Assembly: GCF_050946515.1 (NCBI RefSeq)
Contig: NZ_JBMNUX010000009.1
Coordinates: 1 to 64,000 of the forward strand
Direction of reading: 5' to 3'
DNA length: 64,000 nucleotides
Origin: Tractidigestivibacter sp050946515
GTDB lineage: Bacteria; Actinomycetota; Coriobacteriia; Coriobacteriales; Atopobiaceae
The notes beneath the pieces were generated by a model, which worked only from the letters and a program-made list of their open reading frames with translations, was not told where the DNA came from and made no database searches. This document shows positions 19,506 to 26,890 of the stretch, in pieces. Position numbers and translations under genes: made by a program. Positions within the stretch are counted from its first letter, which is position 1. Each line of letters opens with the position of its first letter.

Positions 19506-20066
19506 ATGAAGCTCCTCATTGCGTCCGACATCCACGGTGCCGCAGATTGGTGCGAACGCCTCATGAGCGCCATTGACAAAGAGAGCCCCGATCGCGTCAT
19601 CTTGCTTGGCGATCTGCTCTATCATGGCCCTCGCAACGATCTGCCCGATGATTACGCTCCCAAGCGCGTCATCGAAATGCTGAATTCCATCTCCGACCAG
19701 ATCATGGCCGTCCGCGGCAATTGCGAGGCCGAGGTTGACCAAATGGTGCTCGCGTTTCCCTGCATGGCCGATTACAGCGAGCTCTACGATCCGGATGCCA
19801 ATAGCGGAGCAGGCATGACGCTTTTCCTGACGCACGGGCACGTTTGGGGCCCAGGAATCCACAACTCCGTATACCGCATGCCACCACTGCCCGATGGGGC
19901 GGCAGTTGTGTATGGTCATACGCATAAAAAGGTGAACCAGCCCCTCGACGAGCACCCTGGCATCACCGCATTTAATCCTGGCAGCGTTGGCATTCCAAAG
20001 GACGGCACGCATAGCTATGGCATCTACGAGAGTGGGCACTTCTCACATGTCGTAATGGAGGGCTAG
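19506..20066 (+). CDS. yfcE: YfcE-type metallophosphodiesterase
   Basis: A 186-residue calcineurin-like phosphoesterase with the metal-binding motifs in order: ASDIHG (DxH), LLGDLLYHGP (GD), VRGNCE (GNC/D), LTHGH and YGHTHK (GHxH). E. coli YfcE, its closest named relative, cleaves model phosphodiesters; the natural substrate is unsettled. AGGGAGG lies just upstream of the ATG. It is followed within 3 bp by the pentapeptide-repeat gene, so both are probably one transcript. Confidence 0.87.
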   Translation: MKLLIASDIHGAADWCERLMSAIDKESPDRVILLGDLLYHGPRNDLPDDYAPKRVIEMLNSISDQIMAVRGNCEAEVDQMVLAFPCMADYSELYDPDANSGAGMTLFLTHGHVWGPGIHNSVYRMPPLPDGAAVVYGHTHKKVNQPLDEHPGITAFNPGSVGIPKDGTHSYGIYESGHFSHVVMEG

Positions 20067-20069
20067 CTC

Positions 20070-20681
20070 GTGCGCATTGAGGACGAGGTTGCTGCTGTCG
20101 CCGACGAAGACGGGATAATATCTGACCTTGCGTTTTCAAACGAGAACGTTTCAGGGATTGAGCTTGGTCACGCGGAATTTTCTGACGTGACGTTCAGTCA
20201 TTGCTTGTTCTCTGGCACGAACATTCGCCGTGCGAGCTTCACCGGCTGCACATTTGCGGGCTGCGACTTCTCTGGCGCAGCGCTTGAAAACAGCTATTGG
20301 TATGGCTGCAGGCTTGAGGGGTGCAAGCTGGTGGGGGCAAACCTTTTCGAAAGCTATCTTAAGAGGGTCAGACTCGACGACTGCAACTGCAAGTTGGCCA
20401 ATCTTGTCGGCAGCAAGCTCGAGAGCGTCAGCTTTCTCTCATGTGACCTTTCCGAAGCCGCTCTTTCAAAGCTCAAGCTTCGGAAGCTTTCTCTTGGAGA
20501 TTGCAACCTTACGCGCGCGGAGCTCTATCAAACGAAGCTCGCAGGAATTGATCTGTCGGGCAACGACCTCGCGGGGCTTCGCCTCACCTCCGGCTTTCAA
20601 GAACTCCGTGGCGCGGTCATTTCTCCCGAGCAGGCAATTGACCTTGTCGGCATGCTTGGCGTGAAAATCGCCAATTACTAG
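20070..20681 (+). CDS. Pentapeptide-repeat protein
   Basis: A 203-residue protein made largely of A(D/N)LXX-type pentapeptide units (ISGIELGHAEF, SGTNIRRASFTGCTFAGCDF, ANLFESYLKRVRL, ANLVGSKLESVSF), which predict a right-handed quadrilateral beta-helix. Some such proteins mimic DNA and protect gyrase from quinolones, but most have no known role. Cysteine is unusually frequent in the coils. The GTG start at 20070 is set by GGAGG 8 nt upstream, inside the end of the phosphoesterase gene. Confidence 0.82.
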   Translation: MRIEDEVAAVADEDGIISDLAFSNENVSGIELGHAEFSDVTFSHCLFSGTNIRRASFTGCTFAGCDFSGAALENSYWYGCRLEGCKLVGANLFESYLKRVRLDDCNCKLANLVGSKLESVSFLSCDLSEAALSKLKLRKLSLGDCNLTRAELYQTKLAGIDLSGNDLAGLRLTSGFQELRGAVISPEQAIDLVGMLGVKIANY

Positions 20682-20706
20682 TGACGGATGCTCTCGCGTA
20701 GCGCAA

Positions 20707-20747
20707 GGAGGGGCGAAACCAGTATCCCCCGAACGGTCCGCCCCTCC
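20707..20747. terminator. Bidirectional terminator between convergent genes
   Basis: GGAGGGGCG (20707-20715) pairs with CGCCCCTCC (20739-20747) around a 23-nt loop, between the pentapeptide gene and the convergent small membrane protein gene. There is no strong T run. Confidence 0.5.
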
Positions 20748-20766
20748 CTGTTGCCAATGGTTTTAC

Positions 20767-21114
20767 TTACTTGTCTTTCTTCATCTGCGCGTATGCCACA
20801 AAAGAAAGAATCATCTCGACAATGACGAACATGAAGTACGGGATGAAGAGCACCATTCCAACTGCGTAAAGGATGCCTGCCACCAAGGCAAAGGCCGCTT
20901 TTCTCATAAACAGCCCGAGCGCGTTAAAGATAACGGCAATGAGCACAATTACGAGGGATGGCATCACCATAACCGTTGCAAGGGCCGCCCCAGCCTGCTC
21001 GCTGCTTGTTGAAGAGCCGGCGTTAGCTCCTCCCCAGTAATATGCGCTGTAAAGGAGATACAGGACCCCCAGAATCAGCGCAATGAGTAGGCAGACGTTG
21101 ATTTTTTTCTTCAT
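20767..21114 (-). CDS. Small four-helix membrane protein
   Basis: A 115-residue protein with a basic N-terminus (MKKKINV) and four predicted membrane helices (LLIALILGVLYLLYSAYYW, VMVMPSLVIVLIAVIFNALG, AAFALVAGILYAVGMVLFI, YFMFVIVEMILSFVAYAQM), ending in KKDK. No enzymatic motif is visible. The start at 21114 follows GGGGA. It is 59 bp downstream of the Ltp-repeat lipoprotein and could be the last gene of the XRE/kinase/lipoprotein cassette. Small multi-helix proteins also accompany Ltp domains in other Gram-positives, which is weak support for joint action. Confidence 0.6.
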   Translation of the reverse strand: MKKKINVCLLIALILGVLYLLYSAYYWGGANAGSSTSSEQAGAALATVMVMPSLVIVLIAVIFNALGLFMRKAAFALVAGILYAVGMVLFIPYFMFVIVEMILSFVAYAQMKKDK

Positions 21115-21173
21115 AACAATCCCCAATCTTAAACTCGATGCGCAATTCGCCAATGAAAAGTGCATCCAGAAGA

Positions 21174-21845
21174 CTACGAGAGGTTATCGATGGCGTACTG
21201 CGCCTCTTCGGGCGTAAACTTCTCCCCATAGTCGGATATCAGCTGGTCATAGATGGCACTGGGTGACATATTCATTGTCGACTGATATTCCTCCGCCTTT
21301 GCGAGCGCATTGGCGTTCCAGTCAGCTTGCACGTTGTCAATTGCGTACTGGGCCTCGTCTGCGGTGAATTGCTCGCCATACTCGGAGGTCAGCTGGTCAT
21401 AGATGCCCTGCTTGGACATGTGCATGGTGTCTGAGTACTCGCCGGCCTTCTCGAGCGCGTTAGCGTTCCAGTCGGCCTGCACGTTGTCGATAGCGTACTG
21501 GGCGGCCTCAGCAGAAAACTGTCCGCCATATTCCGAAGTCAGCTGGTCATAGACTCCTTGCTTGGACATATACATGCTGTTGGCATACGTCTCAGCCTGT
21601 GAAAGCGCGGAAAGATAGTCAGTTGGAATGTCAGCCTCTTGGGACTCCTCGACACTCTCTCCACTCTCAGACTCGCCAGCGGAACTAGAGGAATTCGTAG
21701 TATCCGTAGCATCCGTCGTTTCTGTCTCTGACTCTGTTGAGGTCGTCGTGTCATCAGAGCTTGACGACCCGCCACAGCCGAAGAGTGAGAATCCGAGGAC
21801 GCAGACGAGCGAGAGCGCGACTGCAGTTTGAGCAAGCTTTTTCAT
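21174..21845 (-). CDS. Ltp-repeat surface lipoprotein
   Basis: A 223-residue lipoprotein. The signal peptide ends in LFGC; a Ser/Thr/Glu-rich spacer follows; then three Ltp-family repeats of about 50 residues, each with YDQL(T/I)S(E/D)YG and F(S/T)xE/DxAQYAID(N). The repeats are also alike at the DNA level (150-bp period). The family is named after the Ltp lipoprotein of Streptococcus thermophilus phage TP-J34, which blocks phage DNA injection at the cell surface; many chromosomal relatives have no tested role. It lies downstream of an XRE/kinase/XRE set on the same strand, 101 bp after the second XRE gene. The start at 21845 begins MKKLAQ. Confidence 0.85.
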   Translation of the reverse strand: MKKLAQTAVALSLVCVLGFSLFGCGGSSSSDDTTTSTESETETTDATDTTNSSSSAGESESGESVEESQEADIPTDYLSALSQAETYANSMYMSKQGVYDQLTSEYGGQFSAEAAQYAIDNVQADWNANALEKAGEYSDTMHMSKQGIYDQLTSEYGEQFTADEAQYAIDNVQADWNANALAKAEEYQSTMNMSPSAIYDQLISDYGEKFTPEEAQYAIDNLS

Positions 21846-21946
21846 TAATCCAATCCTTCCCCTCGGCAGTACCAATGTGCTCAAAGATGCTAGGAGGGGC
21901 TGGATGGCGAGTCATTAGCTCACTGTTAAAAATATTCTGAAAGAGG

Positions 21947-22360
21947 TTAACGCGGAAGAATCGTTTTTTCTCCGTGCTTCCAGAGCAGGTCGTCGCATGC
22001 TTCCACGTCCAAATGATGAAAGAGGGCATAGGCAATGATTGCGTCTCTTCTTCTGTCTTGACGCAAGCGATTGGATCCCCCGCGTTCGAGCAGATCGCAA
22101 GTGTCGGCAACATCCAAGTGCAAACCGAAAGCAAGCTGCAAAAGCTTGTCACGCGAAGCGTGACGCTCGCCAGCAATAATCTGGTAGGCAAAGGTTGTGT
22201 TGAGACGACTGTCGCGCACCACTTGGCTGCGACGAGAGCCATTCTGCTCGACGCGCATCCCAACCCACTCGGAAAAAGTCTCGTCATCAAAATCAGAGGA
22301 CTTGAGCAATGTATCCAAGTCCGTTCCGTGCGAAATCTTTTTCCAAGCGTCAGCTCCCAT
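21947..22360 (-). CDS. XRE-like DNA-binding protein, second copy of a paired family
   Basis: A 137-residue protein. Its middle is a helix-turn-helix (SQVVRDSRLNTTFAYQIIAG, then ERHASRDKLLQLAFGL) and its end is RRRDAIIAYALFHHLDVEAC ... LLWKHGEKTIL. It is a clear paralogue of the protein at 23675-24151, which shares Y-Q-(V/I)-G-R-x-(S/P)(G/S)RD, RRDAII and the LGE/HGE-(E/K)T-L ending. The two flank a kinase gene. AGGGAGG lies just before the ATG. The regulator-like domain with a conserved RRDAII segment could be a kinase substrate (inference). Confidence 0.7.
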   Translation of the reverse strand: MGADAWKKISHGTDLDTLLKSSDFDDETFSEWVGMRVEQNGSRRSQVVRDSRLNTTFAYQIIAGERHASRDKLLQLAFGLHLDVADTCDLLERGGSNRLRQDRRRDAIIAYALFHHLDVEACDDLLWKHGEKTILPR

Positions 22361-22434
22361 AATGTCCTCCCTAAGACATCCTTGCAGGGAGTGGCTTTCA
22401 ATTCATTAGCCGATAGCTGAAAAGAATATAAACA

Positions 22435-23685
22435 TTAGATAACAAGTACACCGCGGACGCCAGAGATGACCGCGGCGGCAATCCAAGCGCAGAGATATAG
22501 GATCACTATACGGATTGCTGTCACAAAAAGCTTGGCGGCAGCCCCACTTTGCGCATATCCGCCCGCTCGAACAAGCGCGCAGGCACAAGCCCAACAGAGA
22601 ATCGCTATCGCGACACTTGTGACAAACATCATGAGCATAGGCTCAACTTCATATTCACCCCGGAGCGCATCGCCAAAGGTAACGACCCCGGCAATAACGA
22701 ACAATGCAGACAAGAGAACAGAGAGGGCCAGTACCGCAATCGAAGCGACTCTGCGGGGAAGGCTCGCCTTTTCAAGGGCCTTGATAAACGCCGAGGGCAT
22801 CGGAAGCTCGACTCGTCTCTGAAAGGCACTCTGATGGCGCTCATTTGAAGGCTCCTGTTGCCTCATGGGGCTACCGGCCGGCTCCAGGCAAAGCAAGGCC
22901 GCCGTCAAGGCCGTCATCAGCTCGTTTGCGCTGGCATATCTGCTGCTGGGCTCAAATGAGCATGCCTTTTGCACGATTCTCCGAAGTTCTGCTGGCACAT
23001 CGTCGCTTCCCAAAGCAGAGCGATACTCGTCCGACGCAGGAGTCACGGCGGTAAGCATGTAGCCAAGAAGGCGGCCGATGGAGTACACGTCGGATCGCGC
23101 GTCTGTCTGTGCGAAGCCAAACTGTTCAGGCGCAGCAAATCCCCAGGTACCGAGCCGCGTCGTATCATTCATGGCATTTTCCGCATGCGTCCGCGCAATG
23201 CCGAGGTCAATCAGCACGGCACCTTGAGAAGAGCAGATGACATTACCGGGGGTAATGTCGCGGTGGATGACGCCAACAGCATGAAGCGCAGCGGCGGCAT
23301 GGCACACGTCTCGCGCAATTTCGCAGGCGCGGGCTGGTGACATGGCACCTTTTCTGGTCACTTCATCACGCACTGAAGACCCTGCCACGTAATCGCGTAC
23401 AACAACGAGCTGGTCAGGCAGCGCATACGTGTCATATATCTTAGGCAGGCAGGGGCTCTGTATGGTCGGAATGCGCTCCCAGGCTTCCACGCTGGCAAGC
23501 TCGCGTCGCATACGCTTGCGCACGAGCAGCCGATTCAAGCCGTTCTGCAGAACAAGCTCGGTCGAGCCGCGCTCGCTTTTGGAGAGCACGCGCACCACTT
23601 GATAGCTCTCATCGTGCTCGAGGGTCTTCAGGAGCTGCTCGTCTTGGTCGAGAGGGTCCCGTCGTGGGCTTGTTCTACTCGCCAT
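22435..23685 (-). CDS. Membrane-anchored Ser/Thr protein kinase of the accessory cassette
   Basis: A 416-residue Hanks-type kinase. Catalytic-loop HRD at 141-143 with Asn148 (HRDITPGN), DLG in place of DFG at 160-162, and an AAPEQFG activation-segment end are visible. The glycine-rich loop is degenerate (SKSERGSTE) and Lys57 is the likely ATP-contacting lysine. C-terminal to the domain are three to four membrane helices (IAVLALSVLLSALFVIAGVV, MLMMFVTSVAIAILCWACAC, LYLCAWIAAAVISGV) and no PASTA or other sensor. The ATG at 23685 lies inside the end of the first XRE gene (11-bp overlap), indicating tight coupling. It differs from the cell-wall kinase at 58.7 kb. Confidence 0.85.
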   Translation of the reverse strand: MASRTSPRRDPLDQDEQLLKTLEHDESYQVVRVLSKSERGSTELVLQNGLNRLLVRKRMRRELASVEAWERIPTIQSPCLPKIYDTYALPDQLVVVRDYVAGSSVRDEVTRKGAMSPARACEIARDVCHAAAALHAVGVIHRDITPGNVICSSQGAVLIDLGIARTHAENAMNDTTRLGTWGFAAPEQFGFAQTDARSDVYSIGRLLGYMLTAVTPASDEYRSALGSDDVPAELRRIVQKACSFEPSSRYASANELMTALTAALLCLEPAGSPMRQQEPSNERHQSAFQRRVELPMPSAFIKALEKASLPRRVASIAVLALSVLLSALFVIAGVVTFGDALRGEYEVEPMLMMFVTSVAIAILCWACACALVRAGGYAQSGAAAKLFVTAIRIVILYLCAWIAAAVISGVRGVLVI

Positions 23686-24151
23686 CGAGCAAGGTCTCCT
23701 CGCCCAGGCGCCACAGCTCGTCGTCGCACTGCTCACGAGACTTACCATGCTCGATGCAGAAGATGATGATTGCATCCCGTCGATTGCGTGACCATAGCTC
23801 GGAGACTCCTGCTAACCGTAAGAGCCGTTGCGTTTCAACGAGCGAGCAGCCCAACCCGAACGCAATCATGATTGCGTTGTCTCGACCGGGCATGCGCGTA
23901 CCCTGAAACACCTGATAGCAAAACGTGGGGCTTACGCCAGAAGCCCTGATGACCTCAGACTTGCGCAAATCCCCCTGGTCGAGAAGGTCATTGAGGTATT
24001 GGGAAAGCGTTCTTTCCTCAAAGTTGCCCTCCTCGAGATACTCGTCAGGAGAAGAGCTCTCTAGGAGCCGCATGAGCAGCTCTTCTGTGAGGTGCTCAGG
24101 CAGCTGCAGGCTCTCGGCGTCTTCAGGCTGTGTGTTCTCGGGCATTTCCAT
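23675..24151 (-). CDS. XRE-like DNA-binding protein, first gene of the kinase cassette
   Basis: A 158-residue protein: an acidic N-terminus (PEHLTEELLMRLLESSSPDE), a helix-turn-helix core (LRKSEVIRASGVSPTFCYQV, QGTRMPGRDNAIMIAFGLGC) and a conserved end (RNRRDAIIIFCIEHGK ... LWRLGEETLLDG). Proteins of this form encoded beside a Ser/Thr kinase are, from memory, frequent in gut Firmicutes and Coriobacteria but without a published role I can name. An extended -10 (TGCATACTAT) lies only 4 nt before the ATG at 24151, so the mRNA may be leaderless. A TTG at 24169 is an alternative start. It overlaps the kinase by 11 bp. Confidence 0.72.
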   Translation of the reverse strand: MEMPENTQPEDAESLQLPEHLTEELLMRLLESSSPDEYLEEGNFEERTLSQYLNDLLDQGDLRKSEVIRASGVSPTFCYQVFQGTRMPGRDNAIMIAFGLGCSLVETQRLLRLAGVSELWSRNRRDAIIIFCIEHGKSREQCDDELWRLGEETLLDGE

Positions 24152-24171
24152 ACGGATAGTATGCACCAAAA

Positions 24172-24201
24172 TTCAGCTATGTTTAAACAAACATCGCTGA
24201 A
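24172..24201. promoter_or_regulatory. Dyad between metA and the XRE/kinase cassette: operator or terminator
   Basis: TTCAGC-T-ATGTTT pairs with AAACAT-C-GCTGAA around AAAC (one mismatch per arm). On the minus strand it follows metA and runs into TTTT, as a terminator would. The same dyad covers the -35 region of the promoter-like TAAACA-N18-TACTAT that precedes the XRE gene, so it may also be the autoregulatory operator. Confidence 0.55.
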
Positions 24202-24207
24202 AAGCCG

Positions 24208-25173
24208 TCAGAACTTATCCATAGCTTCGTCAGTGCTCGAACGAAGCGACGCAATAGCGCTGGGAATCTGGTTCGGATCATACGGAGTCATCTGATAGAC
24301 CCAGTTGAGCCAATTTCGATACAACAGGTTTGCATGCGCGCGCCACGTAAAGATGGGCTGCTTTTCGGGGTCGTCGTCCGGGAAGTAGTTCTCGGGAACG
24401 CGAATGGGCAGACCCTTATGGAAGTCTCTCCAGAACTCGTCGGCAAGCGTATCACGACCGTACTCAAAGTGACCCGTCACGTAGATCTCATGAAAGTCAC
24501 GCGTAGCAATAATGGCAGGTCCAGTGGCAAACCCTTCGGAGAGAACGTGCAGCTCCTTATGCTTGGCGAGCTCGTTGGTGTCAATAGCGGCGTGACGGGA
24601 GTGCGGCATGTAGTGCACCTCGTCAAAGCCATTCGTCAGAAAGTTGTACTCATCACAAAGGCGCTGAGGAAACACGCCAAAGAGCTTTGCACCCAGCTGA
24701 CGCTTGGGAATGCCGTAGAGGTGGTAGAGACCGGCTAGAGCGCCCCAGCACAGATACATGGTCGAGAAGACGTGCTCTTGGCTCCAGTCGATAATCTGGC
24801 AGAGCTCATCCCAGTAGTCGACGTCCTCGAAAGCCATCTGCTCCACAGGGGCGCCGGTGATAATCAAGCCGTCGTAGTTCTTGTCCTTGAAGTTATCAAA
24901 AGTGTCGTAGAACTTCACTAGGTGATCGGCTGAGACGTGCGTAGATTTGTGCGTAGAAACGCGCATAAAGTCGCAACTAACTTGCAGCGGAGACTTGGAA
25001 ATCAGGCGTAGGATCTGCGTCTCGGTCTCAATCTTTGTGGGCATCAGGTTCAGGATTGCCACATTAAGCGGGCGAATTTCCTGGTGCTCGGCGACCTCTT
25101 CTTCCAATGCAAAGATGCGCTCGTGATGAAGTATTTCCTTCGCGGGCAGACCGTCGGGAATATTGATAGGCAT
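24208..25173 (-). CDS. metA: Homoserine O-acyltransferase MetA (predicted acetyl-CoA specific)
   Basis: MetA acylates homoserine in the first committed step of methionine synthesis. The 321-residue protein has the catalytic Cys142 (YLCWGALAG) and the His235/Glu237 pair (GHFEYGRD) of the family. Position 111, which sets acyl-CoA choice, is Glu (TGAPVEQMAF), as in Bacillus cereus MetA, which uses acetyl-CoA; E. coli MetA has Gly there and uses succinyl-CoA. So this enzyme is probably an acetyltransferase despite the usual succinyltransferase label. The start at 25173 has GGAG 10 nt upstream. A dyad terminator follows. Confidence 0.93.
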   Translation of the reverse strand: MPINIPDGLPAKEILHHERIFALEEEVAEHQEIRPLNVAILNLMPTKIETETQILRLISKSPLQVSCDFMRVSTHKSTHVSADHLVKFYDTFDNFKDKNYDGLIITGAPVEQMAFEDVDYWDELCQIIDWSQEHVFSTMYLCWGALAGLYHLYGIPKRQLGAKLFGVFPQRLCDEYNFLTNGFDEVHYMPHSRHAAIDTNELAKHKELHVLSEGFATGPAIIATRDFHEIYVTGHFEYGRDTLADEFWRDFHKGLPIRVPENYFPDDDPEKQPIFTWRAHANLLYRNWLNWVYQMTPYDPNQIPSAIASLRSSTDEAMDKF

Positions 25174-25515
25174 AGCTGGGTTACTCCGATCTCTGGATGT
25201 GCAAGACAAGGGGCGCGCGCAAAAACTGCGCGCTACCGCATTCGCAGCACCAATAGCGACAGATGTGCGCTATGCCAGCTCATCGAGAAGTTCCCTCTTT
25301 CACCATGCAGCCCGAAGGCGCGTCCGCACTCAGACTTACCCAGTATATCCCGTAAAAAATTCGATGCTACATACGATTGCGGGTTCCGGGAACGTGGGCA
25401 TACAGCGGCCAGGAGGCATGAAAACGCATGAAAAACGTGTTGCAAACTTGCAGGCAGCACCCATACGTCGCCTTTTTCTGGTAATGCCGGCGTTGTTGCC
25501 GCATACTGTGGAGAT
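25174..25515. other. Divergent intergenic region metA / DEAD-box helicase
   Basis: A 342-bp gap between two divergently read genes. It contains a small hairpin (GCGCGC at 25215-25220 with 25228-25233) in the metA leader and AT-rich stretches that may hold promoters. I see no S-box, SAM-II or other riboswitch pattern and no supported gene. Confidence 0.4.
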
Positions 25516-26796
25516 ATGAATACACAATTTGCCGAGCTCGGGCTAAACGAGCAAATTCTCGCCGGGGTCGATGACCTTGGCTTCACAGAGCCGACCCCTG
25601 TCCAAAAGCAGGCAATCCCCGTTGTGCTTGAAGGGCGCGACGTTGTTGCCTCGGCCCAGACGGGAACGGGCAAGACCGCAGCCTTTGCGCTGCCGACGCT
25701 GCAGCTCATTCAGCACGACCGCGAGTCAGCAAGCGAAGGCGCCCGCGGTCCCTTCGCCTTGGTTGTCACCCCAACGCGCGAGCTTGCCGCCCAGATTGAG
25801 GACGTAGTTTCCGTCGTCAGCAAGCGCTGCGGCCTTCGTGCGGTAATCGTGATGGGCGGCGAGAAGTTCGACCGCCAGATAAAGCAACTTGGGCGCGGTT
25901 GCGACTTGCTTGTTGCCACACCCGGTCGCCTGCTTGACCTCATGGAGCACGACCATGTAAGCCTCGCGCAGGTGCACGTGCTCGTGCTCGACGAGGCAGA
26001 CCGCATGCTCGACATGGGCTTTTGGCCGAGCGTGCGCCGCATCATGCATGCGCTACCCGCAAGGCACCAAACGCTACTCTTCTCGGCGACCATTCCGCCA
26101 AGCATCAAGGGCACCATTGACGCCCTGCTCACCGACCCCGAATACATCGAAATCGCGCGTATTGGCGAAACCGCCGCCACCGTTGAGGAGCATCTCTGCC
26201 CCGTCACTCAGGGACAGAAGACGCAGCTTCTTGAGGCACTTATCCAGACGGGCGGAGCCGCAGGCCAGAAGCCCGAACGCGTGCTGGTATTCTGCCGTAC
26301 AAAGCACCGGGTGGACGATGTTTGCAAGACGCTCAAGAACGCCGGGATAAAGGTGGACGTAATGCACGCCGACCGCCCCCAAAAGGCACGCGAGCGCGCT
26401 CTTGAGAAGTTCCGCGCAGGCAAATGCCAGGTGCTTGTCGCCACCGACGTGATGAGCCGCGGTATTGACGTCGAGGGCATCGACGCTGTCGTGAACTTTG
26501 ACGTGCCGATGGACCCCGAGGACTACGTGCACCGCATTGGCCGCACTGGTCGTGCGGGTGCAACGGGCCATGCCTATACGTTTGTGGCACCCGACGAGAT
26601 AAGCCCCCTTCGCGAGATTGAGTACTTCACCAAGAAGCTCATCCCCACCTGGGACCTTCCTGATTTTCCGTATGACACCGGGCGCATCATCCCGCCGGCC
26701 AATCGCTCAACCTCCAAGCCAAAGCGCACAATGTTCTCGGGATCTAGGTCTCGTGGGCGCGGCTTTGGCGGCGGCAGATATGGACGCCACTACTAA
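25516..26796 (+). CDS. rhlE: DEAD-box RNA helicase, RhlE-like
   Basis: A 426-residue ATP-dependent RNA helicase. All core motifs are present in order: Q motif (GFTEPTPVQKQAIP), I (AQTGTGKT), Ia (PTRELAAQ), II (VLDEADRMLDMGF), III (LFSATIPP), IV-VI (VLVFCRTK, ATDVMSRGIDVEGIDAVVNF, YVHRIGRTGRAG). It ends in a short basic Arg/Gly-rich tail (GSRSRGRGFGGGRYGR) that would bind RNA. Relatives act in ribosome assembly, RNA decay and cold adaptation. GTGGAG lies directly before the ATG. It stands alone. Confidence 0.92.
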   Translation: MNTQFAELGLNEQILAGVDDLGFTEPTPVQKQAIPVVLEGRDVVASAQTGTGKTAAFALPTLQLIQHDRESASEGARGPFALVVTPTRELAAQIEDVVSVVSKRCGLRAVIVMGGEKFDRQIKQLGRGCDLLVATPGRLLDLMEHDHVSLAQVHVLVLDEADRMLDMGFWPSVRRIMHALPARHQTLLFSATIPPSIKGTIDALLTDPEYIEIARIGETAATVEEHLCPVTQGQKTQLLEALIQTGGAAGQKPERVLVFCRTKHRVDDVCKTLKNAGIKVDVMHADRPQKARERALEKFRAGKCQVLVATDVMSRGIDVEGIDAVVNFDVPMDPEDYVHRIGRTGRAGATGHAYTFVAPDEISPLREIEYFTKKLIPTWDLPDFPYDTGRIIPPANRSTSKPKRTMFSGSRSRGRGFGGGRYGRHY

Positions 26797-26890
26797 ATCG
26801 AGAGCTAAGCGCCAGGATTCATGCCCTCGGCAAATTCGCGAGAAAACATAACGTCCTTGCCGTCCGCCGGTTACGCCTCGTAGCGTGTAG

